The notes under the pieces were generated by a model, which was given only the letters and a program-made list of their open reading frames with translations, was not told where the DNA came from and ran no database searches. DNA of 64,000 nt from Rhodocyclus tenuis (lineage in GTDB: Bacteria > Pseudomonadota > Gammaproteobacteria > Burkholderiales > Rhodocyclaceae): positions 124,001-188,000 of the forward strand of contig NZ_JACIGE010000005.1 in the NCBI RefSeq assembly GCF_014197755.1, written 5' to 3'. This document shows, piece by piece, positions 45,979 to 56,398 of the stretch (position 1 is its first letter; each line of letters starts with the position of its first letter). The translations under genes were made by a program, and so were the position numbers.

Positions 45979-47445
45979 TTACTTGTCGCCGCGCAGCGAG
46001 CGGGCGAGGTCGTCTTCTCCACCTGCGGCGTCGCTTGCAGCGGGTCCCGATGCTCCGCCCTCGCGAATCTGGTCGAGGTTGAGCTCGATCTCGGGTTTCT
46101 GCGTATCGCCGTGGCCGCTATCGCCATAGCTGACGATATTGGGGAAGGCGATGATCAACGACACCATGATCAGCTGGATGATCACAAAGGGAATCGCGCC
46201 CCAGTAGATTTCCGAAGTCTTCACTTCCTTCGGCGCCACCGAGCGCAGGTAGAAGAGCGCAAAGCCGAAAGGCGGGTGCATGAACGAGGTCTGCATGTTC
46301 ACCGCCAGCAGCACGCCGAACCAGACGAGATCGATGCCGAGCTTGTCCGCCACCGGCGCCAGCAGCGGCACAATGATGAACGCCAGTTCGAAGAAGTCGA
46401 GGAAGAAGGCGAGGAAGAAAATCAGGATGTTGACGACGATCAGGAAGCCGACCTCGCCGCCGGGCAGGGCGGTGAGCAGATGTTCAACCCAGACGTGGCC
46501 GTCGACTCCGTAAAAAGTCAGCGAGAAGACGCGCGCGCCGATGAGGATGAAGACGACGAAGGTGGTCAGCTTGGCGGTCGAGTCCATCGCCTGTTTGAGC
46601 AGCTTCCACGACAGCCGCTTCTTGGCCAGCGCCAGTGCCAGCGCACCGGTAGCGCCCATGGCGCCGCCTTCGGTCGGTGTTGCGACGCCGATGAAGATGG
46701 TGCCAAGAACCAGGAAGATGAGCAGCAGCGGCGGCAGCAACGAGGTCAGCGTGCGCGTCAGCAGTTTCATGCCGCGCAGCGAACGCGCTTCGAGCGGCAG
46801 CGCCGGCATCGCCGCCGGGCGGATGATGCTGACCAGAAAGATGAAGCCGACGTAGAGGCTGGTGAGTACCAGACCGGGCAGTAGCGCGCCCTCGTACATG
46901 TCGCCGACCGAACGGCCAAGCTGGTCGGCCATGATGATCAGCACCAGCGACGGCGGGATGATCTGCGCCAGTGTGCCCGAGGCGGCGATGACGCCAGAGG
47001 CGATCTTCCGGTCGTAGCCGTAGCGCATCATGATCGGTAGCGAGATGAGGCCCATCGAGATCACCGACGCGGCAACGACGCCGGTGGTCGCTGCCAGCAG
47101 CGCGCCGACGAAGATCACCGCGTAAGCGAGCCCGCCGCGGATCGGACCGAACAGCTGGCCGATGGTGTCGAGCAGTTCCTCGGCCAGTCCCGAGCGTTCG
47201 AGAACGAGGCCCATGAAGGTGAAGAAGGGAACGGCGAGCAGCGTGTCGTTGTTCATGATGCCGAACACGCGCTCGGGCAGCGCCATGAACAGCGATTCGT
47301 TGAGCAGGCCGAGATGGATGCCGAGCAGGCCGAAGAAGATGCCGTTGGCGGCGAGCGCGAAGGCGACCGGGAAGCCGACCAGCATGAAGACGACAAGGGC
47401 GCCGAACATGATCGGCGCCATGTTGGCGATGAGGAACTCGTTCAC
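45979..47445 (-). CDS. dctM: TRAP transporter large permease (DctM-like)
   Basis: 488 residues, about 12 membrane helices, DctM family. Conserved segments are FPVAFALAANGIFFGLLGIH, GVVAASVISMGLISLPIMM, AASGTLAQIIPPSLVLIIMA and VATPTEGGAMGATGAL. A charged, Gly/Ala-rich C-terminal tail of about 50 residues is extra. It uses a cation gradient to import organic acids, with the binding protein and small permease. It overlaps dctQ by 4 bases. It converges with the kinase gene, ends 7 bases apart. Confidence 0.95.
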   Translation of the reverse strand: MNEFLIANMAPIMFGALVVFMLVGFPVAFALAANGIFFGLLGIHLGLLNESLFMALPERVFGIMNNDTLLAVPFFTFMGLVLERSGLAEELLDTIGQLFGPIRGGLAYAVIFVGALLAATTGVVAASVISMGLISLPIMMRYGYDRKIASGVIAASGTLAQIIPPSLVLIIMADQLGRSVGDMYEGALLPGLVLTSLYVGFIFLVSIIRPAAMPALPLEARSLRGMKLLTRTLTSLLPPLLLIFLVLGTIFIGVATPTEGGAMGATGALALALAKKRLSWKLLKQAMDSTAKLTTFVVFILIGARVFSLTFYGVDGHVWVEHLLTALPGGEVGFLIVVNILIFFLAFFLDFFELAFIIVPLLAPVADKLGIDLVWFGVLLAVNMQTSFMHPPFGFALFYLRSVAPKEVKTSEIYWGAIPFVIIQLIMVSLIIAFPNIVSYGDSGHGDTQKPEIELNLDQIREGGASGPAASDAAGGEDDLARSLRGDK

Positions 47446-48041
47446 TTGTCGGCCCCCCGCGCGGCGGTCGCGTTGGCGGCAATGGCCGCGGCAAGTTCCT
47501 CTTCGGCGCTGATGCCGCCCTTTTCGGTCGGGTCGCCGATCAGTCCGCTGAGGAAGGCGAAACGCTTGATCAGTTCCGATAGTCCCTGCAGCGCCAGCAG
47601 GGCAAAGCCGACCGGCAGCAGGAGCTTGACCGGCCAGCGGATCAGGCCGCCGGCGTTGGACGACATTTCATCGCCCGAAAACGACATCATGAAGAACGGC
47701 CAGCCGAGGCTGACGAACAGATACACCATCGGGAAGAAAAAGAAGATGAAGCCGAAGACGTCGATCCAGGCCCGGGTGCGTGCGGAAAAGCGGCCGTTGA
47801 TGATGTCGATGCGCACGTGCTCGTTCTTCAGCAAGGTGTAACCGGCACAGAGCAGGAACAGCGCCGAGAACAGATACCACTGGATTTCGAGTAGTCCGTT
47901 CGAACTCCAGTTGATCGTGTAACGCATGGTCGCGTTACCGGCACTGATAAGGGCAACGATCAGCACGACCCAGGTGGTCAGTCGGCCAATTCGCTCGGTG
48001 AGCGCGTCAATCAGACGCGAGAGCTTGAGCAGGGCATTCAC
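47442..48041 (-). CDS. dctQ: TRAP transporter small permease (DctQ-like)
   Basis: 199 residues, four membrane helices, DctQ family. The conserved middle is GLLEIQWYLFSALFLLCAGY and KNEHVRIDIINGRFS, followed by AWIDVFGFIFFFFPMVYLFV. The C-terminal 40 residues are hydrophilic. It partners the DctM permease, which starts by ATGA overlap at 47442-47445. No binding protein is next to it; the likely partner is the DctP-like gene at 38462. Confidence 0.93.
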   Translation of the reverse strand: MNALLKLSRLIDALTERIGRLTTWVVLIVALISAGNATMRYTINWSSNGLLEIQWYLFSALFLLCAGYTLLKNEHVRIDIINGRFSARTRAWIDVFGFIFFFFPMVYLFVSLGWPFFMMSFSGDEMSSNAGGLIRWPVKLLLPVGFALLALQGLSELIKRFAFLSGLIGDPTEKGGISAEEELAAAIAANATAARGADK

Positions 48042-48228
48042 TGAAGATGTCTCCGTTTTTCCTGTAACATGCCGGTCTTTTCGCGCCGGCTGCTGCTTGC
48101 CGCCAGCTTGCGATTATTGCAAAAAAGCCGCTTGTTTCGTTTCGTCTTTTCTTCGGCGAGCTTCATTGTTCCTGGCTTAGCTGACACCACGCTTTCTGCA
48201 GTGCTTCGTTTTCGTCACGTCCCGACTC

Positions 48229-48930
48229 ATGAGGTTCCCGCTGTCTGCTGATTCTTTTCCCGGCGCTGCGCTTGGCGAGGTTTCTCCCGCGCTTGCAGTG
48301 ACCCGCATCTGCCTCATTCGCCATGGCGAGACCGACTGGAACGCCGGCGATCGCATCCAGGGCAGCATGGACATCCCGCTCAACGATGTCGGCCTAGCGC
48401 AGGCGAGGGCGACCGGCGCACGTCTGGCTGGCGAGCATTTCGACGCGTTCTACACCAGCGACCTGACGCGCGCGCGGCAGACTGCCGACGCCATCGCCAC
48501 TGCGATCGGCCTTGCCCCGATCCTCGATCCCGAATTCCGCGAACGCCGTTACGGGGTGTTCGAAGGTCTAACACGCACCGAGGCAAGTCAGCAGTACCCG
48601 CAGGAGTACGCGGCAATCGTTCGCCGTGATGCCGACTGCGTTCCTCCCGGAAAAGGCGAGAGTCTGGCGCAACACTCATCGCGCGTGACCGCAGCTTTGC
48701 AGCGCGTTGCCGCAGCGCACCTCGGGAGCTCCGTGCTGATCGTCACCCACGGCGGGGTGCTCGATCTGGTCAACCGTTTGGTGCGCGGCTGGCCCGTGCA
48801 GGCTGCGCGCGATTTCACCATTCCCAATGCCGGCATCAATCGCATCGTCTGTGCGCCTGCTGGCTGGAGCATCGAGTGCTGGGCGGACTCCTGCCATCTC
48901 GCTGCGGTCGGCCGCGACGAGTTGCGCTGA
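48229..48930 (+). CDS. Histidine phosphatase superfamily protein (phosphoglycerate mutase-like)
   Basis: 233 residues. The catalytic signature LIRHGETDWNAGDRIQGSMD at about 29-48 and VTHGGVLDLVNRL place it in the histidine phosphatase clan; the second histidine is in THGG. Relatives include GpmB, CobC and other small phosphatases, and the substrate is not clear. An in-frame GTG at 48298, just before TRICLIRHG, could be the true start, because the ATG at 48229 has no ribosome site. It is transcribed divergently from dctQM and precedes glyA. Confidence 0.88.
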   Translation: MRFPLSADSFPGAALGEVSPALAVTRICLIRHGETDWNAGDRIQGSMDIPLNDVGLAQARATGARLAGEHFDAFYTSDLTRARQTADAIATAIGLAPILDPEFRERRYGVFEGLTRTEASQQYPQEYAAIVRRDADCVPPGKGESLAQHSSRVTAALQRVAAAHLGSSVLIVTHGGVLDLVNRLVRGWPVQAARDFTIPNAGINRIVCAPAGWSIECWADSCHLAAVGRDELR

Positions 48931-49007
48931 TGGCGGTGTCGCCGGCCTTCCCCTGTCGATCACCCTTACCCGCGCGTTCGCGCGTGCTCGCGGCTGCGGC
49001 CGCATGA

Positions 49008-49013
49008 TACAAT
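49008..49013 (+). promoter_or_regulatory. Candidate -10 box of glyA
   Basis: TACAAT lies 34 bases before the glyA ATG. A small GCCC/GGGC stem (49017-49032) follows, then the ribosome site GAGAGG (49035-49040). No clear -35 is visible. Confidence 0.3.
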
Positions 49014-49046
49014 TGCGCCCTTTTTCAAGGGCTTGAGAGGCAAACG

Positions 49047-50297
<1,251 letters not shown>

Positions 50298-50366
50298 GGC
50301 GGCTGTCGGGGCACGGCGCAGTCCGGCGTCGCTTGCGGCGCCGCTGCCCATGGCTGCTGAGCAGCG

Positions 50367-50825
50367 ATGAAGTGCCCCTTTTGCAGCGCCAGCGAAACGA
50401 CCGTCCTCGATACGCGTATCAACGAGGACGGCGATATCGTCCGTCGCCGCCGTCGCTGTCTTGCCTGCGACAAGCGCTTCACCACTTACGAGCGCGCCGA
50501 AATCCGCCTGCCGCAGGTGGTCAAGAAGAACGGCTCGCGCGTCGATTACAGCCGCGACAAGCTCGCCGCCAGCCTCTGGCTGTCGCTGCGCAAGCGGCCG
50601 GTGACAACCGAGGCGGTCGACGCGGCGATCGCGCGCATCGAGGAAAAGCTGCTGGCGCTCGGCGAGCGCGAACTGCCCTCGGAAAAGATCGGCGAAATGG
50701 TGATGCGCGAGCTGAAGAAGCTCGACAAGGTCGCTTACGTGCGCTTCGCCTCGGTCTATCGCAACTTCGAGGATGTCGACGAGTTTTCCGAACTCATTCG
50801 CGAAGTCTCGGGGCCGCGCGCCTAG
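50367..50825 (+). CDS. nrdR: Transcriptional repressor NrdR
   Basis: 152 residues. NrdR represses ribonucleotide reductase genes. The zinc ribbon is [17 protein letters not shown] with CLACDKRF, followed by an ATP-cone domain ([18 protein letters not shown]). It lies 69 bases after glyA and 75 before ribD, in the conserved order. Confidence 0.98.
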   Translation: MKCPFCSASETTVLDTRINEDGDIVRRRRRCLACDKRFTTYERAEIRLPQVVKKNGSRVDYSRDKLAASLWLSLRKRPVTTEAVDAAIARIEEKLLALGERELPSEKIGEMVMRELKKLDKVAYVRFASVYRNFEDVDEFSELIREVSGPRA

Positions 50826-50900
50826 GCACGCGGACTGCCCCTTGCTGACGGTTCTCCCGCTCTTCGCCAGCAGCCAAATGCACCCGCCGAGAGTGCCGCG

Positions 50901-52025
50901 ATGACTTCAGTCCCGGGTTTTTCCGCCGCCGACCACGCCTTCATGGCGCGTGCGCTGCAACTGGCCGAGCGCGGGTTGAACAGCACCAGCCCGAATCCGC
51001 GCGTCGGTTGCGTCATCGCCCGCAACGGCCGCGTCGTCGGCGAAGGCTGGCACGAGCGTGCCGGCGAACCGCACGCCGAGGTGCATGCGCTCGCTGCAGC
51101 AGCAGCTGGCGACCCGGAAGCGGCGCGTGGCGCCGACGTCTATGTGACGCTGGAACCCTGCGCGCATTACGGGCGGACGCCACCCTGCGCCGATGCGCTG
51201 GTCGCCGCCGGCGTCGCGCGCGTCGTCGCCGCGATGCAGGACCCCGATCCGCGTGTCGCCGGTCGTGGCCTCGAACGCCTCGCTGCCGCCGGCATCCGTA
51301 CCGAGTGCGGACTGCTCGCCGATGCAGCACGCGAACTCAATATCGGTTTCGTCTCGCGCCTGACCTGCGGCCGGCCCTGGCTGCGCGCCAAGCTCGCCGC
51401 CAGCCTCGACGGCCGTACGGCGCTGGCCGATGGTGCCAGCCAGTGGATTACCGGCGCCGCGGCGCGCGCTGACGGCCAGCACTGGCGGGCGCGTGCCTGC
51501 GCGATCCTCAGCGCCAGCGGCACGGTGCTGCGCGACGACCCGCAATTGAGCGTGCGTCTGGGCGATGCCGGCCAGACTGGCCAGCGCCAGCCGCTCAAGG
51601 TGATCGTCGATAGCCGCCTGCGCACGCCGCCGGCCGCCCGGTTGTTCGAGCAGGGGCGGGTCCTGATCGTCGGCGCCGGTGGTGATCCGGCGCGCGCTGC
51701 GGCGCTCGCCGCGCGTGGCGCGGAAGTGCTCGACCTGCCGGGCAGCGATGGCCGCGTCGATCTGCCAGCGCTGCTTGGCGAACTGGCGCGGCGCGGCGTC
51801 AACGAAGTCCACGTCGAAGCCGGGCGCGTGCTCATCGGGTCGCTGCTCGCTGCCGGCCTCGTCGATGAATTGCTGATGTACTTTGCCCCCTGCCTGCTCG
51901 GTGACAGCGCCCAGGGCATGTTCGCGCTGCCGCCGCTCGTATCGCTGGCGCAACGGCAGGCGCTGAAGATTCGCGACTGGCGGATCATCGGCGACGACCT
52001 GCGGGTGATTGCCCGCTGCGCCTAG
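50901..52025 (+). CDS. ribD: Bifunctional riboflavin biosynthesis protein RibD
   Basis: 374 residues. The N-terminal deaminase domain has HAEVHAL and PCAHYGRTPPC (zinc ligands), and the C-terminal reductase domain has LRAKLAASLDGRTALADG and VHVEAGRVLIGSLL. It performs the two steps from the GTP cyclohydrolase II product to the 5-amino-ribitylamino pyrimidine. The Ala-rich insert at about 67-77 is normal variation. Confidence 0.96.
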   Translation: MTSVPGFSAADHAFMARALQLAERGLNSTSPNPRVGCVIARNGRVVGEGWHERAGEPHAEVHALAAAAAGDPEAARGADVYVTLEPCAHYGRTPPCADALVAAGVARVVAAMQDPDPRVAGRGLERLAAAGIRTECGLLADAARELNIGFVSRLTCGRPWLRAKLAASLDGRTALADGASQWITGAAARADGQHWRARACAILSASGTVLRDDPQLSVRLGDAGQTGQRQPLKVIVDSRLRTPPAARLFEQGRVLIVGAGGDPARAAALAARGAEVLDLPGSDGRVDLPALLGELARRGVNEVHVEAGRVLIGSLLAAGLVDELLMYFAPCLLGDSAQGMFALPPLVSLAQRQALKIRDWRIIGDDLRVIARCA

Positions 52026-52167
52026 CGGCGGAACGCTGAGCCTGGCAGCCGGAGCTGCGCAGTCTCTGGTTGGCGGGTGCTGCCGGAGCTTGGACTGCCG
52101 GACTGGCTCGCCGACGCCTGCTGCGGCGCCGCGGGAAGGGCGCCGATTGCGCTAGTCTGCTCGGGCT

Positions 52168-52923
52168 TCAGTCGCCGCAGACCGGGCAGTGCGGGTCGCG
52201 CGCGAAGCGCGAGCTCTTCCATTCCAGATTGAGTGCGTCGTAGCGCAGCAGGCGGCCGAAGCCGGGCTCTGCGGATGCGCCGCAGCCGACGATCAGGCGT
52301 AGCGCCTCGGCTGCCTGCAGCGCGCCGATGACGCCGGTGAGCGGCGCGAAGACGCCGGTCGTCGCGCAGCGCGGCGGATTGACCTCGTCGCCCTCGGGGA
52401 ACAGGCATTCGTAGCACGGCACGTCATTGCGGCGCAGGTCGAAAACGGCGAGCTGCCCGGAAAAGCGGATCGCGGCGCCCGAAACCAGCGGTTTTTTCAG
52501 CTGCACGCAGGCGCGGTTGATCGCCTGACGTGTGGCGAAGTTGTCGCAGCAGTCGAGGATCACGTCAGCGGCGGCGACGGCGGAGGTGAGCGCCTCGCCC
52601 TGCAGGCGTTGCGTCAGCGCGGCAACGACGACGTCCGGGTTTAGCGTAGCCAGCTCGGCCTTGCCCGAAAGCGCTTTGGCCGTGCCGACGCTCCCGGCGC
52701 GATGCAGTATCTGCCGCTGCAGATTGGACAGATCGACCTCGTCGCCATCGGCGAGGGTGAGCTGACCGACACCGGCCGAGGCGAGATAGAGCGCTGCCGG
52801 CGAGCCCAGTCCGCCGGCACCGACGATCAGGACGCGCGCCGCGCGGATGCGCTGCTGGCCCTCGACGCCGATCTCGTCGAGCAGCAGATGCCGGCTGTAA
52901 CGCAGCAGTTCGTCGTCACGCAT
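52168..52923 (-). CDS. MoeB/ThiF-family adenylyltransferase
   Basis: 251 residues. The N-terminus MRDDELLRYSRHLLLDEIG is typical, with the nucleotide loop LIVGAGGLGSPAALYLAS, DGDEVDLSNLQRQILH and the zinc ligands CYECLFP and CPVCG. It adenylates a MoaD- or ThiS-like ubiquitin-fold partner for molybdopterin or thiamine biosynthesis; sequence alone does not settle which. An upstream ATG at 52935 would add four residues. It converges with ribD. Confidence 0.92.
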   Translation of the reverse strand: MRDDELLRYSRHLLLDEIGVEGQQRIRAARVLIVGAGGLGSPAALYLASAGVGQLTLADGDEVDLSNLQRQILHRAGSVGTAKALSGKAELATLNPDVVVAALTQRLQGEALTSAVAAADVILDCCDNFATRQAINRACVQLKKPLVSGAAIRFSGQLAVFDLRRNDVPCYECLFPEGDEVNPPRCATTGVFAPLTGVIGALQAAEALRLIVGCGASAEPGFGRLLRYDALNLEWKSSRFARDPHCPVCGD

Positions 52924-53097
52924 TGCTGAGCACATCCGGGAAATTCGTTGCGAAAAAATGGGCCGGGAGGCAGTGGGCCGGGAAAGAGTCGGTCAGAAGG
53001 CAGTCGGCCAGAAGGCGCCGGGCCGTGAAAAGGAAGGCTGGCGCCGCAGCGGGGCAGCGGTGCGCAGGGTATCCGGCGCCGCTGACGAGTGCGGCGT

Positions 53098-53526
53098 TCA
53101 GCGGTAGTCGCGCCACTCGGGCGGTGTTTCGTCGCTGTCGCCGTGCGGCTGCCGATCCCAGGCCTGCGTATAAACCTCGTTCTGCGAGCGCTTGGTTTTC
53201 AGTTCGGGCGCGCCGAGATTGTGTAACTCGGTTTCTTCGACGTAGTGGATCAGGGCCCGCTTCATCTTGCTGAGCAGGGTGTTGTCGAGATGGAAACCGT
53301 GGTCTTCGACCGATGCTTCAATGCTGCGCAGCGTGTACTCGCGCAGATCGTAGGCGACATCGACGGCGCGCCGCTCGGGGAGCGGCGCCACGTCGAGTCG
53401 CGGCAGGTCGGCCAGACAGACACCGGCCTGCGCCACCTGATCCGGCGGGAAGCGCGCGAAGGAGATGCTGCGCTCCTTGCGGATCGGTGCCGGCGAGCGG
53501 GTGTTGGGCTGCTGCGTCCGGCGCAT
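53098..53526 (-). CDS. Conserved-type small protein of unknown function
   Basis: 142 residues, no signal or membrane helix. The middle (LREYTLRSIEASVEDHGFHL, then LSKMKRALIHYVEE) is helical and looks like a real folded protein; both ends are polar and probably disordered. I do not recognise the family. It lies 24 bases downstream of ctpA on the same strand and may be cotranscribed with it. Protein-like composition and the tight spacing support it as a gene. Confidence 0.65.
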   Translation of the reverse strand: MRRTQQPNTRSPAPIRKERSISFARFPPDQVAQAGVCLADLPRLDVAPLPERRAVDVAYDLREYTLRSIEASVEDHGFHLDNTLLSKMKRALIHYVEETELHNLGAPELKTKRSQNEVYTQAWDRQPHGDSDETPPEWRDYR

Positions 53527-53550
53527 GCGGGCGAATGCCGTCCTGTCAGC

Positions 53551-54975
53551 CTACTGGCGGGTCTGCAGGATCTGCAGGCCCTTGAGCAGGTTGATCGCCT
53601 GGTTGAGAACGAAATCGTTCTTCGACGCCAGTTCGCGCGTCGGCAGTTCGCCTTCGTCGGCATCCTCCTTGCCGCCCTTCGGCTTGGCCGGCGATTTGCC
53701 CGGTGTCTGGCCCGGTGCCTGCAGCTTCGGCGCTTCCTTGGCCGTGGCGCCGCTGTCCTTTTCCTTGTCGTTCATCAAGTGGCGATCAAGGTTGGCTTCG
53801 CGCAGACGCTGCGAGCTGTCGCCGTTGGCCGGATCGTCGACGACGATGTCGGGAACGATGCCCTTGGCCTGGATCGAGCGTCCCGACGGCGTGTAGTAGC
53901 GCGCCGTGGTCAGCTTGATCGCGGTGTTGCCGGGCAGCGGCATGACCGTCTGTACCGAGCCCTTGCCGAAGGTCTGCGTGCCGAGGACGACGGCGCGCTT
54001 GTGATCCTGCAGTGCGCCGGCGACGATTTCCGAGGCAGAAGCCGAGCCGCCGTTGACCAGCACGACCATCGGCGTCTTGCGCACTTCCGGCGGCAGGTCG
54101 CGCAAGGGATCGGCGCCGCCGCTGCCGCGCAGGTAGTCTTCGGCGGTGGTGAAGAACTGGCGTTTGGCATCTTCGGTGCGGCCGTCAGTCGAGGTGACCA
54201 GCGTCTTTGGCGGCAGGAAAGCAGCGGAGACGCCGACGGCGCCGTTGAGCAGACCGCCCGGGTCGTTGCGCAGGTCGAGCACGAGGCCCTTGAGCGCACC
54301 GTCCTTGTACAGGTCGCCGATGTGCTTGGCCAGCGAGGCGACGGTGTTTTCCTGGAAGGAGGTGATGCGCAGGTAGCCGAAGCCCGGTTCGACCAGCTTC
54401 GACTTGACGCTCTGCACCTTGATCACTTCACGCACCAGCGTGATTTCCAGCGGCTTGCTCTCGCCCTTGCGCAGGACGCCCAGCTTGATCGGCGTTTTCG
54501 GCTTGCCGCGCATGCGCTTGACCGCGTCGGACAAGGTCAGTCCCTTGACCAGCGTGTCGTCGAGCTTGTAGATCAGGTCGCCACTCTTGATGCCGCCGCG
54601 GTAGGCCGGCGTGTCCTCGATCGGCGACACAACCTTGACCAGACCGTCTTCCATGCCGACTTCGATGCCGAGTCCGCCGAATTCACCCTGCGTGCCGACC
54701 TGCAGTTCCTTGTAGGCGTCGACGTCGAGGTAGGCCGAGTGCGGGTCGAGGTTGGAAACCATGCCGCTGATCGCGTTGCTGATCAGCGTCTTGTCGTCGA
54801 CCGGCTCGACGTAGCCCTGTTTGATCGCATTGAAGACTTCGGCAAAGGTGCGCAGTTCCTCGATCGGCAGACCGGTGCGTACGTCCTTGTCGGCGAAAAC
54901 CGTCAGCGTCAGGCTGATCGCCGCGCCGCCGACAAAACCGGCACAAATCAATCCCGCCTTTTTCCAGTTGCCCAT
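53551..54975 (-). CDS. ctpA: C-terminal processing protease CtpA (S41 family)
   Basis: 474 residues. One N-terminal helix (MGNWKKAGLICAGFVGGAAI) anchors or exports it to the periplasm. A PDZ domain (GGLGIEVGMEDGLVKVVSP) precedes the protease core: catalytic S313 in NGGSASASEIVAG and K338 in GTQTFGKGSVQ, 25 residues apart as in the family. The C-terminal 70 residues are charged and low complexity. The start at 54975 follows GGAG; a TTG five codons upstream overlaps that site. It sits with an EnvC-like factor gene upstream, a common grouping. Confidence 0.95.
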   Translation of the reverse strand: MGNWKKAGLICAGFVGGAAISLTLTVFADKDVRTGLPIEELRTFAEVFNAIKQGYVEPVDDKTLISNAISGMVSNLDPHSAYLDVDAYKELQVGTQGEFGGLGIEVGMEDGLVKVVSPIEDTPAYRGGIKSGDLIYKLDDTLVKGLTLSDAVKRMRGKPKTPIKLGVLRKGESKPLEITLVREVIKVQSVKSKLVEPGFGYLRITSFQENTVASLAKHIGDLYKDGALKGLVLDLRNDPGGLLNGAVGVSAAFLPPKTLVTSTDGRTEDAKRQFFTTAEDYLRGSGGADPLRDLPPEVRKTPMVVLVNGGSASASEIVAGALQDHKRAVVLGTQTFGKGSVQTVMPLPGNTAIKLTTARYYTPSGRSIQAKGIVPDIVVDDPANGDSSQRLREANLDRHLMNDKEKDSGATAKEAPKLQAPGQTPGKSPAKPKGGKEDADEGELPTRELASKNDFVLNQAINLLKGLQILQTRQ

Positions 54976-54993
54976 CCGTATGTTCTCCAATGC

Positions 54994-56301
54994 TTATCTG
55001 ACGCTGACCCATTTCATCGGGTCCAGCGCTTGCCCTTGCTGGCGGAGCTCGAAGTATAAACCCGATTCCGGATTGCCACCGCTGTCGCCGACGGCGGCAA
55101 TGGCGTCGCCACCGCGCACGTTATCGCCGACCTGTTTCAGCAGTGCGTCATTGTTGCCGTAGATCGACAGGAAGCCGTCGCTGTGGTCGACGATCAGCAG
55201 ATTGCCGAAACCGCGCATCCAGTCGGCAAAGACGACGCGGCCGGCGGCGATCGAGCGCACCTCGGTGCCGGCGGCGGCGCGGATGAACAGCCCCTTCCAG
55301 GTGCCGCCTTCGGGGCGGCTGGCGCCGAAGCGGCCGCTGACGACGCCTTTCACCGGCAGGCGCAGTTCGCCTTTGAGGCGCGCGAAACTGCCGCCCGCGC
55401 GCGCATCCGGTGTGTGTTCGTTGACGATTTCCGGCGTGCGCGTCGCTTCGCGGCGTTCGCTGCCGCGCGCCTTGTCCTCACGCCCGGGGCGTTGCGGCTT
55501 GCTTTCTGCCGGCGCGCTCTCGCGCTTCGGTGCCGGGCGCGCGGCGATGATCTTCGCCAGGCGCTCGACCAGCTGGCTCAAGCGCCGTTCGTCGCGCTCC
55601 TTGGCGCCGATTTCCTTGCGCTGTGCGCTGATGCGCGCCGAAATTTTTTCCAGCGCCGCCTTGCGTTGTTCGCGGCGCTGCACCAGCGCTTCGCGCCGTT
55701 CCTTCTGTCGCTCCTCGACGGTGGCCAGTTCGGCGGCGCGTTCGCGCGTGTCGGCAGCCAGCGCTGTTTTCTGTTCAAGCGCGCTGCTGATTTCCTGCAG
55801 CAGTTCGCCGCGGGCGCGGCCGATGGCGGTCAGGTAGTGCAGGTCGCGGGCGATCTGGTTGGGGTCGTCGCCGTTGAGCAGCAGACGCAGCAGATCGGGT
55901 TCTCCCTGCAGATATTGACGGCGGATCAGTTGCTCAAGCTGCCCCTGCTGGCCGGAAATGCGCGCTTCCATGTCGCGCGATTGCGTTGCCAGACGCGCCA
56001 GCGTTGCTTGCAGCTCGCCGCGCTGCGTCGCCAGATCGTGCAGTTCGCGCTGCAGCAGCGAGATTTCGCGCTCGGCATCCTTCAACTGGTCGGCGGCGTC
56101 GGCGCGCGTGCCTTCGGCAGCGGCGACGTCCTTGCGCATGGCTTCGATCTGCCCGCGCAAATCCTTGAGGTCATTGCGCTTGTCGGCGACCTCGGCGGCA
56201 GGCGGTGCGGCCTCCTTGCTGCGCGCCGCCTGTACGTCGCCCGACAGCAGCACGCCGCACAGCGTCGCCAGCACGCCGGCGACGGCGCAGCAGCGGCGCA
56301 C
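54994..56301 (-). CDS. EnvC-like murein hydrolase activator (coiled coil plus M23 domain)
   Basis: About 435 residues from the GTG at 56301, which gives a signal peptide (RRCCAVAGVLATLCGVLLSG). A long coiled coil with many Glu/Arg/Gln (about 35-270) is followed by a linker and a LytM/M23 domain: LPVKGVVSGRFGASRPEGG, GTWKGLFIRAAAGTEVRSIA, NLLIVDHSDGFLSIYGN. Zinc ligands are degenerate: the usual first HxxxD site reads GRFGASRPE, and HxH is missing. This fits EnvC-type activators rather than active endopeptidases. The open frame running upstream to 56505 lacks a good start. It lies 18 bases upstream of ctpA. Confidence 0.9.
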   Translation of the reverse strand: MRRCCAVAGVLATLCGVLLSGDVQAARSKEAAPPAAEVADKRNDLKDLRGQIEAMRKDVAAAEGTRADAADQLKDAEREISLLQRELHDLATQRGELQATLARLATQSRDMEARISGQQGQLEQLIRRQYLQGEPDLLRLLLNGDDPNQIARDLHYLTAIGRARGELLQEISSALEQKTALAADTRERAAELATVEERQKERREALVQRREQRKAALEKISARISAQRKEIGAKERDERRLSQLVERLAKIIAARPAPKRESAPAESKPQRPGREDKARGSERREATRTPEIVNEHTPDARAGGSFARLKGELRLPVKGVVSGRFGASRPEGGTWKGLFIRAAAGTEVRSIAAGRVVFADWMRGFGNLLIVDHSDGFLSIYGNNDALLKQVGDNVRGGDAIAAVGDSGGNPESGLYFELRQQGQALDPMKWVSVR

Positions 56302-56398
56302 GAAACGATCGCCCGGGCGGCCAGCGCGGCCGCTGGCGGCGCAGCTTGCAACTCCGTCGTTCCCGGCCGCCGGCGGGTGCCGGCGGCGGGTGACGCGA

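Noticed and set aside
52026-52417. Small minus-strand frame between ribD and the MoeB-like gene
   Set aside because: It lies mostly opposite or out of frame with the MoeB-like coding region and has no ribosome site or protein-like pattern.
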